From Pseudomonas sessilinigenes (GTDB taxonomy: Bacteria > Pseudomonadota > Gammaproteobacteria > Pseudomonadales > Pseudomonadaceae), in the NCBI RefSeq assembly GCF_003850565.1, contig NZ_CP027706.1:6771001-6835000 (forward strand): a stretch of 64,000 bases of DNA, given 5' to 3'. The notes under the pieces were generated by a model that made no database searches, was not told the origin of the DNA, and saw only the letters and a list, made by a program, of their open reading frames with translations. Numbering within the stretch: position 1 is the first letter of the stretch; every line of letters begins with the position of its first letter. Made by a program: the position numbers and the translations under genes. Positions 38,849-47,868 of this stretch are shown here, in pieces.

Positions 38849-40687
38849 TCAATAGCGCAGGCGACCGCCCTGGATATCGGCCAGAAGCTGCGGGGTCAGC
38901 CGCACATAGGTGTCCGTGCCCGGCAACCAGGCATAGACCGGATCGTCGCCAGTGTGCTCAAGATCGAAGGCCTGCTCCTTGAGGCGGCTCTTCTGGTACT
39001 TGAAAGTACCGGTGGTATCCATCTTCACCTTGATCCGCAAGAACAGCGGTACCGCGTAGGACGGCAGTTGCTGCCTGGCAAACTGCAGCAAGGCATTGAA
39101 GTCCAGGGTCGCCAGGGACTCCGCCGGCGTAATCGCCACCATCCCGGCCCGCCCGTTGGTGTTGTGGATTTCAACCCCATAGGCCACCACCTCGGCAATC
39201 TGCGGGTGCCCCAGGAGAATGTTCTCCACTTCGGTGGTCGACACGTTTTCGCCCTTCCAGCGATAGGTGTCGCCTAGGCGATCGACGAACTGCACATGGC
39301 CGAAGCCTATGTCGCGTAGCAAGTCGCCGGTATTGAAGTAGCTATCGCCCTTCTCGAACACATCCTTGAGGATCACCTTGAGGTTCTTCTCCGGGTCGGT
39401 GTATCCGTCCAGGGGCGCCTTGTCATCGATCTTCGCCAGCAGCAGGCCCTGCCCCCCCTTGGCAACCTTCTGCATGAAGCCCTGGCTATTGCGCAAGGGC
39501 GCGCCGGTGTCGTGGGCGTACTCCACCAGGGCCCAGGGGATCAGGGAAAAACCCACGGTATTGTCGAAGTTGAGAATATTGCTGAAGCCGATATTGCCGT
39601 CGCTGGCGGCATACAGCTCGCAGATATGATTCACGCCAAAGCGCTGCTTGAACTCGCTCCAGACACCTGGTCGCAAGCCGTTGCCGATCATCTTGAAGAC
39701 ACCATGGTCGTTATCGCGCTCAGAGCCCGGCTGGTCGATCAGGTAACGGCACAATTCACCGACATAACCGATGGTGGTCGCCTTGAAGCGCCGGGCATCG
39801 TCCCAGAACTGGCTGGCGCTGAACTTGCGGCGGATGGCGAAACCCGAGGCACCGGTGATGGCCGAGCCCCAGCACACGCACAGGCCCGTGGCGTGGTAGA
39901 GCGGCAAGGTGCAATACACCACATCCCCAGGCTGCATATCCAGGGCGATGGTGCCGAAGCCGGCACTGGTGCGCATCCAGCGCCCATGCTTGAAGATCCC
40001 GGCCTTGGGCAGGCCCGTGGTGCCAGAGGTGTAGATATAGAAGCAGGGGTCGTCGAGAAAGACCTGCTGGGTCTGGGGCAGGTTGTCCGCCGGGTATCCA
40101 GCACTCTCGGCCATCAAATTGACCAGCCCCTCGGGAGTCGGGCCAGGATCGGCCAGGGTGTCTTGATCGGCCACGTACCAGGTGCGTCGCGAGTCGATTC
40201 CGACCTGGTCGCGCACCGCCGAATAGGCGCCCAGCAACTCGGCACCGACCACGATTGCCACCGGCTTCACCAACGCCAGGCTGTGTACCAGCACACCCTG
40301 GGTCTGCGCAGTATTGACCATGGCACAAATGCCACCCAGCTTGGCCACCGCCAGCACGGTGACCAGCAACTCGGGGCGATTCTCGATGAAGATCGCCAGC
40401 ACATCGCCCTTGACGATGCCCTGCCCCTGCAAGTAGGCCGCGATGCGGTTGGCCCATTGATTGACCTGGGAATAACTCAGCACCCGGTCGCCACACAGCA
40501 AGGCCGGACCATCGGGATTGCGTCTGCTTGCTTGCTCGAAGCTCCAGCCCAGGCCACAGGGCTGGTCGGGTTTCTCGATGTTCCCTGCCTTCATGCCGCG
40601 CACCACCCGTGGCAGTGCCCTGGCAATGGACGGCACCTTACGCAGCATCATGCCCCAGGTGATCATGTCGCTCTTGTGCTTGTTCAT
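38849..40687 (-). CDS. Long-chain acyl-CoA synthetase (FATP/VLACS type)
   Basis: 612-residue AMP-forming ligase. ATG 40687 (MNKHKSDMITWG) has GGAG 5 bases upstream. Adenylate-forming motifs are YIYTSGTTGLPKAG (about 215), GNGLRPGVW, and YFNTGDLLRDIGFGHVQFVDRLGDTYRWKGENVS split around 440-475. The C-terminal VKMDTTGTFKYQKSRLKE is typical of the very-long-chain/FATP subfamily, not FadD. It would activate exogenous long-chain fatty acids or sterol-like acids. No beta-oxidation gene is next to it. Confidence 0.9.
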   Translation of the reverse strand: MNKHKSDMITWGMMLRKVPSIARALPRVVRGMKAGNIEKPDQPCGLGWSFEQASRRNPDGPALLCGDRVLSYSQVNQWANRIAAYLQGQGIVKGDVLAIFIENRPELLVTVLAVAKLGGICAMVNTAQTQGVLVHSLALVKPVAIVVGAELLGAYSAVRDQVGIDSRRTWYVADQDTLADPGPTPEGLVNLMAESAGYPADNLPQTQQVFLDDPCFYIYTSGTTGLPKAGIFKHGRWMRTSAGFGTIALDMQPGDVVYCTLPLYHATGLCVCWGSAITGASGFAIRRKFSASQFWDDARRFKATTIGYVGELCRYLIDQPGSERDNDHGVFKMIGNGLRPGVWSEFKQRFGVNHICELYAASDGNIGFSNILNFDNTVGFSLIPWALVEYAHDTGAPLRNSQGFMQKVAKGGQGLLLAKIDDKAPLDGYTDPEKNLKVILKDVFEKGDSYFNTGDLLRDIGFGHVQFVDRLGDTYRWKGENVSTTEVENILLGHPQIAEVVAYGVEIHNTNGRAGMVAITPAESLATLDFNALLQFARQQLPSYAVPLFLRIKVKMDTTGTFKYQKSRLKEQAFDLEHTGDDPVYAWLPGTDTYVRLTPQLLADIQGGRLRY

Positions 40688-41169
40688 GGTTGCTCCGATT
40701 CGACGACGAAGGTCTGTCCCGGCAAGCTGCCGGGCATTGGCAACAGATCGCACCAGGCTCAGCCCGGGATGGCGATCCGACAGGCCGCCAGGCCACGATC
40801 ACGGGCCACGTCACGGAGGGAAAAAAGGCAGGGTTGGCGCCAGGCCCCGAAAAGAGCCGGCGGTACGGTGCAGAGATATTTCATGGAGGCGTCCTATGTT
40901 CTTATTATCCGTCGGGCGGGATCGCAAGATCGCGCCACTACACATTCCATGTCGCTGGAACCCACCCTCAAGCACCTGCGCAAGGAGCCTACTGCCAGGG
41001 GGTAACGAGCTGAAAAATACGTCAGCGATCTCGAGCCTGTACACGAGGTTTTTGCAAACTTTTGTATCTCTGCAGCGACCTCGACGGCCCTGTTCCACCC
41101 ATTGAAATTTATCCTCTGGGCAGCGCTCGCATTCCATGCCTTAAGGCCCTGCCTGACCTTGCGACAACC
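40688..41169. other. Long non-coding region, acyl-CoA synthetase to DUF3509 (left part)
   Basis: The gap from 40688 to 41338 is 651 bases. The left part should hold the promoter of the minus-strand acyl-CoA synthetase. Several short open frames occur on both strands, but none has a family-like sequence. The right part carries the upstream elements and promoter listed next. Confidence 0.5.
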
Positions 41170-41211
41170 TGCAAAATGCAGGGTGCACGATGCCCGTTCA
41201 TGCATTTTGCA
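41170..41211 (+). promoter_or_regulatory. Paired 11-bp inverted elements, possible enhancer sites
   Basis: TGCAAAATGCA at 41170-41180 and its exact reverse complement TGCATTTTGCA at 41201-41211, about three helical turns apart centre to centre. They are 66-107 bases before the predicted sigma-54 element, where activators of sigma-54 promoters normally bind. The regulator is unknown. Confidence 0.6.
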
Positions 41212-41276
41212 CGAACTGATTTTCTTGCCACAAATATAACTAATTGATTTATAAAGACTTTTTAAAAAGACAATAC

Positions 41277-41291
41277 TGGCACAATCACTGC
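41277..41291 (+). promoter_or_regulatory. Predicted sigma-54 (RpoN) promoter
   Basis: TGGCACAATCACTGC matches the -24/-12 consensus TGGCAC-N5-TTGC with invariant GG and GC at the right spacing and one mismatch (C for the first T of the -12 block). It lies in an AT-rich stretch 47 bases before the DUF3509 ATG, on the same strand. Confidence 0.72.
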
Positions 41292-41338
41292 ACCTATCAC
41301 TTCACGTTGCCCTTCAAGCACTCACGGAGCTGATAGAC

Positions 41339-41617
41339 ATGAGCCTGATCCAAGAAAAGTTTTCTTCCCTGTTCTCCAACTTCGAAGTGACCACCCTGGC
41401 CCGCCCCGATGGCGGCATCCTGCTGACCCTGCGCAATAGCGAGGGCAAGGAATTCAAGCGCTCGATCTCCTATGCGCAGCTACATGCCTCGGACCAGTTG
41501 TCCTGGGTCATCAGTGCCATTCGCCGTGACTTGGCCGAACAGGCCAGCGAATTGCCCCAGATCTCGATGCTGCAAAGCCAGAACCGCTTCGCCCTGCCGA
41601 CTTACCACTCCCTGTAA
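41339..41617 (+). CDS. DUF3509 protein
   Basis: 92-residue protein, MSLIQEKFSSLFSNFEVTTLARPDG..., matching Pseudomonas DUF3509 proteins in length and pattern (GGILLTLRNSEGKEFKRSIS; SWVISAIRRDLAEQ). No known function, signal peptide or membrane helix. It has a good predicted sigma-54 promoter 47 bases upstream, so expression may respond to a nitrogen, carbon or other RpoN-dependent signal. Confidence 0.85.
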   Translation: MSLIQEKFSSLFSNFEVTTLARPDGGILLTLRNSEGKEFKRSISYAQLHASDQLSWVISAIRRDLAEQASELPQISMLQSQNRFALPTYHSL

Positions 41618-41636
41618 GCCGCGCTGGATTCACGTG

Positions 41637-41673
41637 CTCGGGCCGACCCCACCTTGCGTGGCGTCGGCCCGAG
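41637..41673. terminator. Strong hairpin between DUF3509 and ARD-like genes
   Basis: CTCGGGCCGAC (41637-41647) pairs perfectly with GTCGGCCCGAG (41663-41673); inside, CCAC/GTGG extends the stem after one C-C mismatch. It lies between convergent stops and is probably a shared terminator. Confidence 0.75.
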
Positions 41674-41696
41674 TGCATTGGGGGACAGGTTTGTTA

Positions 41697-42233
41697 CTAG
41701 TCTTCCAGGCGCGGGAAACGGCTGGCGATATCATCGCCAGTGGCCTTCGCAGCCTGCGCTGCATCTTTGCCGGACAAACGGATGGCCAGCAGATTCGGGC
41801 GCTCCCCCATATCGAACCAATGAGCGATACCCGCTGGCAGCGACACCAGGTCATGCCTTTCGCACACCAGGCCATAGACGTAGTCATCGATGTGCAGGTA
41901 GAGCAGGCCACGTCCGGCGACGAACCAGTGTGCCTGGGCGGCATCCAGCCGCTGCTCCTCGGGAAGATTGGCATCGATATCCGCGAAACTGCCCTTGCGG
42001 CTGAGCACGACGAACGAGCCATGGCCACGTTCGACCGACAACTGATCGAGCGCCTCCCGGCAGGCTGCCAGTACCTCCTGCTCGGCGGTTCCCGGCTCGA
42101 CCCGAACGCTGGCCGGCCAGCGCTCGAAACCAACGCCCCGCTCGACCAGGGTCGCGGCGATATCTTCGAAGTGGGTCAACACCTTGTTCGGCAGGTCCGG
42201 GCTGGATACGTGATAGACGGACAGGCTGCTCAT
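41697..42233 (-). CDS. Acireductone-dioxygenase-like cupin lacking metal ligands
   Basis: 178-residue protein clearly homologous to acireductone dioxygenase (MtnD): MSSLSVYH, LTHFEDIAATL, FVAGRGLLYLHIDDYVY, DLVSLPAGIAHWFDMG, and the C-terminal DDIASRFPRLED. However, the metal-binding HxHxxxE is replaced by Q94, L96 and Q100 (EQRLDAAQ where EHxHxxDE is expected); only the fourth ligand, H138, is kept. I re-translated the bases and see no frameshift. It is unlikely to be an active dioxygenase. AGGA lies 8 bases upstream. It is on the same strand as aroC and the MFS gene, 127 bases after the latter. Confidence 0.85.
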   Translation of the reverse strand: MSSLSVYHVSSPDLPNKVLTHFEDIAATLVERGVGFERWPASVRVEPGTAEQEVLAACREALDQLSVERGHGSFVVLSRKGSFADIDANLPEEQRLDAAQAHWFVAGRGLLYLHIDDYVYGLVCERHDLVSLPAGIAHWFDMGERPNLLAIRLSGKDAAQAAKATGDDIASRFPRLED

Positions 42234-42360
42234 CATGCAATTCCTCGGTTTCGGTAACACCCCAAGGGCCGCCTGGGGCTACACATCAGCTGGCAGCTTC
42301 TTCAACTAAAGAAAGCCAGGGCAGTTAGGGTGACTTGAAGGCATGCACCCCAGGACAGGT

Positions 42361-43515
42361 TCAAGACCTCTCCTCGGGCATGCGGATGGCAATGATAACG
42401 GCTGCAGCCAGGGCCGCGACGCTCGCCATACTAAAGGTCAATGTCGCCCCCAGGGCATTCCAGCTATAGCCTGAATACAAGGCCCCCAGGGCGCCCCCGG
42501 TACCCGCCAGGGCTGCGTAAAGCGCCTGGCCCTGGCCTTGCTGGCGTGCGCCGAAGCTGCGTTGGACGAAATGAATGGCCGCCGCATGGAAGCTGCCGAA
42601 AGTCGCGGCGTGCAGCACCTGGGCCAGCAACAGCACCCAGAGGAACTCCGCCAGGCTGCCCAGGAGCAACCAGCGCAGGGCTGCCAGCAGGAAACTGGCC
42701 AGCAGCACCCGGCGCACGGAAAACCGCGCCAGGATCCGGCTCATGGCCAGGAACATCAGCACTTCGGCCACCACCCCCAGAGCCCAGAGCATGCCGATCA
42801 GGCCACGACTGTAGCCCAGTCGCTCCAGGTGCAGGGTCAGGAAGGTGTAGTAAGGCCCATGGCTCATCTGCATCAGTGCCACGCACAGATAGAAAGCCAG
42901 CACGCCAGGCTTGAGAAGCTGCTGGACAAAACCCTCGCCTGCCGGGCGCTGCCCATGGGCCTGGGGTTGGGCGTTGGGCACCCACAAGCTGCTGAGCACG
43001 ATACCGCCCATGATCACCACCAGCGTGACCGGGTAGATATCCAGGCTCAACCACTCGAACAGTCGCCCCAGGGCCACCACCGTGAGAATGAAACCGATGG
43101 ACCCCCAAAGGCGAATCTGGCTGTAGCGCGAGGCCTGGCCCTGCAAATGGGCCAGGGTGATGACCTCGAACTGCGGCAGGACCGCATGCCAGAAGAATGC
43201 ATGCAGGGCCATGACCATCGCCAGCCAGGCGTAGCTCTTGTCGACGAAGATCAGAGAGAAGCTGGCCAGCGTGCAAACGGCGCCAAAGCGCACGATAGCC
43301 AGGCGCCGGCCGGTGTAGTCGCCAAGCCAGCCCCAGAGGTTCGGCGCCACGCACCGCATGAGCATGGGGATGGCCACCAGCTCGCCGATCCGCGCGCTGG
43401 AAAACCCCAGGTGGTCGAAATACAGCGCCAGGAATGGCGCGGTCGAACCCAGCAGCGCGAAATAGAACAGGTAGAAACTGGAAAGCCGCCAGTACGGCAA
43501 TGCCGCCACGGTCAT
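42361..43515 (-). CDS. MFS transporter, phenylpropionate-permease-like
   Basis: 384-residue permease with about 12 transmembrane helices, of the MFS_1-like/HcaT branch: N-terminal PYWRLSSFYLFYFALLGSTAPFLALYF and a mid-protein loop (about 190-205) rich in polar residues. Substrate unknown; family members carry nucleosides or aromatic acids. It starts 28 bases after the aroC stop on the same strand, so the two may be co-transcribed. Confidence 0.88.
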   Translation of the reverse strand: MTVAALPYWRLSSFYLFYFALLGSTAPFLALYFDHLGFSSARIGELVAIPMLMRCVAPNLWGWLGDYTGRRLAIVRFGAVCTLASFSLIFVDKSYAWLAMVMALHAFFWHAVLPQFEVITLAHLQGQASRYSQIRLWGSIGFILTVVALGRLFEWLSLDIYPVTLVVIMGGIVLSSLWVPNAQPQAHGQRPAGEGFVQQLLKPGVLAFYLCVALMQMSHGPYYTFLTLHLERLGYSRGLIGMLWALGVVAEVLMFLAMSRILARFSVRRVLLASFLLAALRWLLLGSLAEFLWVLLLAQVLHAATFGSFHAAAIHFVQRSFGARQQGQGQALYAALAGTGGALGALYSGYSWNALGATLTFSMASVAALAAAVIIAIRMPEERS

Positions 43516-43543
43516 CAGACCGCGGCGACTGGCAGAGCCACCA

Positions 43544-44635
43544 TTACAGCTGGCCCAGCACTGGGGTACCGACCCGTACGTCGGCGTTCTGGCCGCGATG
43601 ACGCAGCAAGTGATCCATCAGCACGATGGCCATCATCGCCTCGGCGATCGGTGTGGCGCGGATGCCGACGCATGGGTCGTGACGGCCCTTGGTGATCACG
43701 TCCACCGGGTTACCGTCGACATCGATGGAGCGGCCCGGGGTAGTGATGCTGGAAGTCGGCTTGAGGGCCAGGTGGGCAACGATCGGCTGGCCCGAGGAGA
43801 TGCCACCGAGGATGCCGCCGGCGTTGTTGCTGAGGAAACCTTCCGGCGTCAGCTCGTCCCGGTGTTCCGTGCCACGCTGGGCCACCGAAGCGAAACCGGC
43901 ACCGATTTCCACGCCCTTGACCGCGTTGATGCTCATCAGCGCATGGGCCAGCTCGGCGTCCAGGCGATCGAAGATCGGCTCGCCCAACCCAGGCATCACG
44001 CCCTCGGCAACGACGGTGATCTTCGCGCCCACGGAATCCTGGTCACGGCGCAGCTGGTCCATGTAGGCCTCCAGCTCCGGCACCTTGTCCGGATCAGGGC
44101 TGAAGAAGGCGTTGTCCTCCACGCTGTCCCAGGTCTTGAAGGGGATTTCGATCGGGCCCAGCTGGCTCATGTAGCCACGCACCACGATGCCCTGGCTGGC
44201 CAGGTACTTCTTGGCAATGGCACCGGCTGCCACGCGCATGGCGGTTTCCCGCGCCGAGCTGCGACCGCCGCCACGATAGTCGCGGATCCCGTACTTGTGG
44301 TGATAGGTGTAGTCAGCGTGGGCTGGGCGAAACAGATCCTTGATCGCCGAGTAGTCCTTGGATTTCTGGTCAGTGTTGCGGATCAGCAGGCCAATGGAGC
44401 AGCCGGTGGTCTTGCCTTCGAAGACCCCGGAGAGGATCTCGACCTCGTCGGGCTCCTGGCGCTGGGTGGTATGGCGGCTGGTGCCGGGCTTGCGTCGATC
44501 GAGGTCACGCTGCAGGTCCTGCAGGGACAGCTCCAGGCCCGGCGGACAGCCGTCGACAATGGCGACCAACGCCGGCCCATGACTTTCGCCTGCGGTGGTG
44601 ACAGTGAACAGCTTGCCGTAGGTATTGCCGGACAT
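43544..44635 (-). CDS. aroC: Chorismate synthase
   Basis: FMN-dependent last enzyme of the shikimate pathway, forming chorismate from EPSP. The 363-residue product has the three family signatures [18 protein letters not shown] (about 17), [20 protein letters not shown] (about 103), and [23 protein letters not shown] (about 300), with [12 protein letters not shown]. Length and start ([10 protein letters not shown]) are standard. It supplies chorismate to pheA at the far end of the window. Confidence 0.97.
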   Translation of the reverse strand: MSGNTYGKLFTVTTAGESHGPALVAIVDGCPPGLELSLQDLQRDLDRRKPGTSRHTTQRQEPDEVEILSGVFEGKTTGCSIGLLIRNTDQKSKDYSAIKDLFRPAHADYTYHHKYGIRDYRGGGRSSARETAMRVAAGAIAKKYLASQGIVVRGYMSQLGPIEIPFKTWDSVEDNAFFSPDPDKVPELEAYMDQLRRDQDSVGAKITVVAEGVMPGLGEPIFDRLDAELAHALMSINAVKGVEIGAGFASVAQRGTEHRDELTPEGFLSNNAGGILGGISSGQPIVAHLALKPTSSITTPGRSIDVDGNPVDVITKGRHDPCVGIRATPIAEAMMAIVLMDHLLRHRGQNADVRVGTPVLGQL

Positions 44636-44826
44636 GCGGGATGCTCCATGAAATCAGCTGGAATGACTCAATCTGGACCAGGGCCTGTTACGGCTTGTCG
44701 ATCATCCATCGACCTACGGCAACAGCTCCCAGCAGCGCGCCAGTATACGCAGGCAACCCAACTAGTTCATCCTCGAACCTTCTGTTCCCTGCCGAGTCCA
44801 ACCGGCACCTTATCCATGATGGCGTG

Positions 44827-45780
44827 ATGATGCTGCGAGCCCTTCTGCTGAGTCTTCTACTGTTCACCGGCCTGGCCCAGGCCACCATCCTGCAGCGCCC
44901 CATCAGCCTCGACACCGGGCACGGCGAGCTGTACGGCTCGCTATTGCTGCCCAAGTCAGAGCAACCGGTGCCAGTGGTCTTGATCATTTCCGGTTCCGGG
45001 CCGACCGACCGCGACGGCAACAATCCCGACGGTGGCCGCACCGACAGCCTCAAGCGCCTGGCCTGGGTCCTGGCCCGGCACAACATCGCCAGCGTGCGCT
45101 ACGACAAGCGTGGCGTGGCCGCCAGCCTCGCGGCCACCCCGGATGAGCGCAACCTGACCCTGGATGCCTACGTGGCCGATGCCGTGGCCTGGGGCAACAA
45201 GCTCAAGGCCGATCCACGCCTGGGACGCCTGATCGTACTGGGACACAGCGAAGGCGCATTGATCGCCAGCCTCGCCGCCCCGCAACTGGACGCTGCCGGG
45301 GTGATCTCCATCGCCGGCACCGCCCGCCCGGTGGACCAGGTCCTGCGCCAGCAACTGAGCTATCGCCTCCCCCCGGCATTGATGGTGCGGGCCAACGAAC
45401 TGCTCGACAGCATCAAGTCCGGCAAGGTCGATAGCGACGTGCCAGCGGCGCTGCAGGTCATCTTCCGCCCCAGCGTGCAGCCCTACCTGATCACGCTGTT
45501 TCGTGAAGATCCGGCCGCCGCCTTTGCCCGCTTGAAAATGCCGGCACTGATCGTCCAGGGCAGCAACGACATCCAGGTCAGCGTCGACGATGCCAAGGTG
45601 CTCAAGGCCGCCAAGCCGGATGCCCGACTGACGTTGATCGAGGGCATGAACCATGTGATGCGCATCGTGCCCAACGATCTTCGGCGCCAGCTGGACTCCT
45701 ACAAGGACCCGCAACTTCCGCTGGCGGCACAGTTGGGCAGCACCGTCATCGATTTTATTGACGGACTTCACACCCGTTAG
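44827..45780 (+). CDS. Secreted or periplasmic alpha/beta hydrolase
   Basis: About 317-residue serine hydrolase. N-terminal signal peptide (MMLRALLLSLLLFTGLAQA), oxyanion region ISGSGPTDRDGNN (about 60-72), nucleophile GHSEG (Ser, about 142-146), acid region VQGSNDIQVS and catalytic His in GMNHVM (about 280). ATG 44827 or 44830 both fit; no strong ribosome site is seen. An open frame further upstream has no signal-peptide logic. Substrate unknown. Confidence 0.83.
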   Translation: MMLRALLLSLLLFTGLAQATILQRPISLDTGHGELYGSLLLPKSEQPVPVVLIISGSGPTDRDGNNPDGGRTDSLKRLAWVLARHNIASVRYDKRGVAASLAATPDERNLTLDAYVADAVAWGNKLKADPRLGRLIVLGHSEGALIASLAAPQLDAAGVISIAGTARPVDQVLRQQLSYRLPPALMVRANELLDSIKSGKVDSDVPAALQVIFRPSVQPYLITLFREDPAAAFARLKMPALIVQGSNDIQVSVDDAKVLKAAKPDARLTLIEGMNHVMRIVPNDLRRQLDSYKDPQLPLAAQLGSTVIDFIDGLHTR

Positions 45781-45878
45781 CAGGTGTTAACCCTCCAGTC
45801 CTGGAAAAAACGGCCGATAAGCCTTTGCCGGCCGTTCGATTGCTGTCGGCGCACAGCGATTGGACAGGACTTTGCGTT

Positions 45879-46670
45879 ATGACTGATACCCAGAATTCAC
45901 CTGCTGCCGAGCAGGAAGAGGCCGCCCCGGAGCGGGCTCCACTGCCTTGGGCGGATGTCCAGGTCGAACATCGCAAGATGCTACGCCTGGCGCCCTTGCA
46001 AACCGATCGTGCTACGGGTGCACGCCCCCTGCGCTTTATCGAGTTTGGCTATGCCGAACGCAGTAACAAGGACTACAGCCTGCTACGCATGGTTGTCAGC
46101 CTGCCTGGCCAACGGGTCCGCAAGGAACAGAATCACCTGGACGTGTGGGTCGAGCACGAAACCCGCCGGGTATTCTTCGAGCCCGAAAGCGGCTTGCAGA
46201 TCGAACCGCTGAATCGTGGTATCGGTCGCTTCCTACTGGCGCAGGCCACGCAATGGGCGCAAAAGAAGTGGTCGCACTACCGGGTCGATGGTTTCGAGCT
46301 GGCCAACAAGGATGCGCTGAACGAAGACACCCGACTGCGCCGCGACCATGTGTTGCGCACCTTGGGCCTGGATGTGGTGTATGCCGATGCCCAGCATCTC
46401 AAGGGCAGCGTCAAGGATATCCAGGTCGGTGAGTTGCAGAGCCAGTGGAACACCGAGAAGCTGCAGTTCGTGGAAATCCTCGAAGCCGCACAGATGCTCC
46501 AGCAGGCCGAGCAGAACCTGGAAGAGCTGGAAGGCAAGCTGCGCAAGCAGGAAGAGAAAGTCACCAAGTACAAGCGCGAAGACACCGGCTTGCGTTTCAC
46601 CATCACCTGCCTGGTGGCCTTCGCGGTGTTCCAGGCCGGACTGCTGATCTGGATCGCGACTCACCGCTGA
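45879..46670 (+). CDS. Conserved tail-anchored coiled-coil protein
   Basis: 263-residue protein, function unknown. Residues 1-190 are soluble and acidic/polar with a conserved block (LRFIEFGYAERSNKDYSLLRMVVSLPG; RGIGRFLLAQATQWAQKKW). Residues about 195-240 form a coiled coil (AEQNLEELEGKLRKQEEKV), followed by a single C-terminal membrane helix (about 243-260, FTITCLVAFAVFQAGLLIWI) and three residues. AGGAC is about 9 bases upstream of ATG 45879. This looks like a tail-anchored inner-membrane protein. Convergent with prmB. Confidence 0.8.
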   Translation: MTDTQNSPAAEQEEAAPERAPLPWADVQVEHRKMLRLAPLQTDRATGARPLRFIEFGYAERSNKDYSLLRMVVSLPGQRVRKEQNHLDVWVEHETRRVFFEPESGLQIEPLNRGIGRFLLAQATQWAQKKWSHYRVDGFELANKDALNEDTRLRRDHVLRTLGLDVVYADAQHLKGSVKDIQVGELQSQWNTEKLQFVEILEAAQMLQQAEQNLEELEGKLRKQEEKVTKYKREDTGLRFTITCLVAFAVFQAGLLIWIATHR

Positions 46671-46719
46671 GTCGCGACCACGTTGCCCATGGCCCGTATT
46701 GCACGGGCCGGCGAATCCC

Positions 46720-47628
46720 TCAGAGACGCGAAGCGAACAACGCCTGGTGCTGACGGCATTGTTCGGCGGTCAGCATGAACACTCCATGGCCACCGCGCTG
46801 GAAATCCAGCCAGGCGAAATCGACCTCTGGATACAGCGCCTCGACGTGCACCTGGCTATTGCCCACCTCGACGATCATCAATCCCTTCTCGGTCAGGTGA
46901 TCGGCGGCTTCGGCCAGCATGCGCCGCACCAGGTTCAAGCCATCGTCACCACAGGCCAGGCCCAGTTCCGGCTCATGCTGGTACTCCTCGGGCATGTCGG
47001 CAAAATCCTCGGCATCGACGTAAGGCGGATTGGAGACGATCAGGTCGAAACGCTGCCCCGGCAGGCCAGCAAAGCCGTCGCCCTGCACAGTGAAGACTCG
47101 CTCATCGACGCCGTGGCGCTCGATGTTCTGGTTGGCGACTTCCAGGGCCTCGAAGGACAGGTCGGCCAGCACCACCTCGGCCTCGCGGAACTCGTAGGCA
47201 CAGGCGATGCCGATGCAGCCGGAGCCGGTGCACAGGTCGAGGATTCGCGCCGGCTCATTGGCGAGCCACGGCTCGAAGCGCTTCTCGATCAGTTCACCGA
47301 TGGGCGAACGGGGAATCAGCACGCGTTCGTCGACCACGAACGGCAAGCCACAGAACCAGGCTTCCCCTAGCAGGTAGGCCACGGGCACGCGGTCTTCGAT
47401 ACGGCGCTTGAGCAAATGCTGCAGATGGACCAGCTCGTTGTCTTCCAACGCGCAGTCCAGGTAGCTATCGGCAATTTCCCACGGCAGGTGCAAGGCACCC
47501 AGCACCAGCTGGCGAGCTTCGTCCCAGGCATTATCGGTGCCATGGCCGAAGAACAGATTCTCCCCATGAAAACGGCTGACGGCCCAGCGGATATGGTCAC
47601 GCAAGGTGCGAAGACGGGAAGTGATCAC
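46720..47628 (-). CDS. prmB: 50S ribosomal protein L3 N5-glutamine methyltransferase
   Basis: SAM-dependent methyltransferase that modifies a glutamine of ribosomal protein L3. GTG 47628 ([15 protein letters not shown]) has AGGAG 8 bases upstream and gives 302 residues, close to the family; the ATG at 47700 lacks such a site. Motif I is [13 protein letters not shown] (about 140), and the catalytic NPPY is [10 protein letters not shown] (about 203), both hallmarks of the HemK/PrmB family. N-terminal helical substrate-recognition domain present. Confidence 0.94.
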   Translation of the reverse strand: MITSRLRTLRDHIRWAVSRFHGENLFFGHGTDNAWDEARQLVLGALHLPWEIADSYLDCALEDNELVHLQHLLKRRIEDRVPVAYLLGEAWFCGLPFVVDERVLIPRSPIGELIEKRFEPWLANEPARILDLCTGSGCIGIACAYEFREAEVVLADLSFEALEVANQNIERHGVDERVFTVQGDGFAGLPGQRFDLIVSNPPYVDAEDFADMPEEYQHEPELGLACGDDGLNLVRRMLAEAADHLTEKGLMIVEVGNSQVHVEALYPEVDFAWLDFQRGGHGVFMLTAEQCRQHQALFASRL

Positions 47629-47868
47629 GGAACAGACTCCTGACAAAACGACCGGCGATTCTAACAGCCAAAACCGTTGCCGACTAAGCGTGAAAACCAT
47701 CGCGGCACAATCGACCTGTCACTACCCGGCCCTTCCCCAAACAGCGCTCGACGATGGCCCTTGACATGGCTGTAAGCCAGCAACGACGCCCCTTACGTTA
47801 GTAGCGATTCACAGAAGCGCTCCGCCAGAGGACAATGTCGCAAAAGCCCCACTCACAGGAGCCCCAGA

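Noticed and set aside
40690..41105. Short open frames in the gap before DUF3509, one with GGAGG before an ATG at about 40897
   Set aside because: No family-like sequence, and overlapping frames on both strands are equally open.
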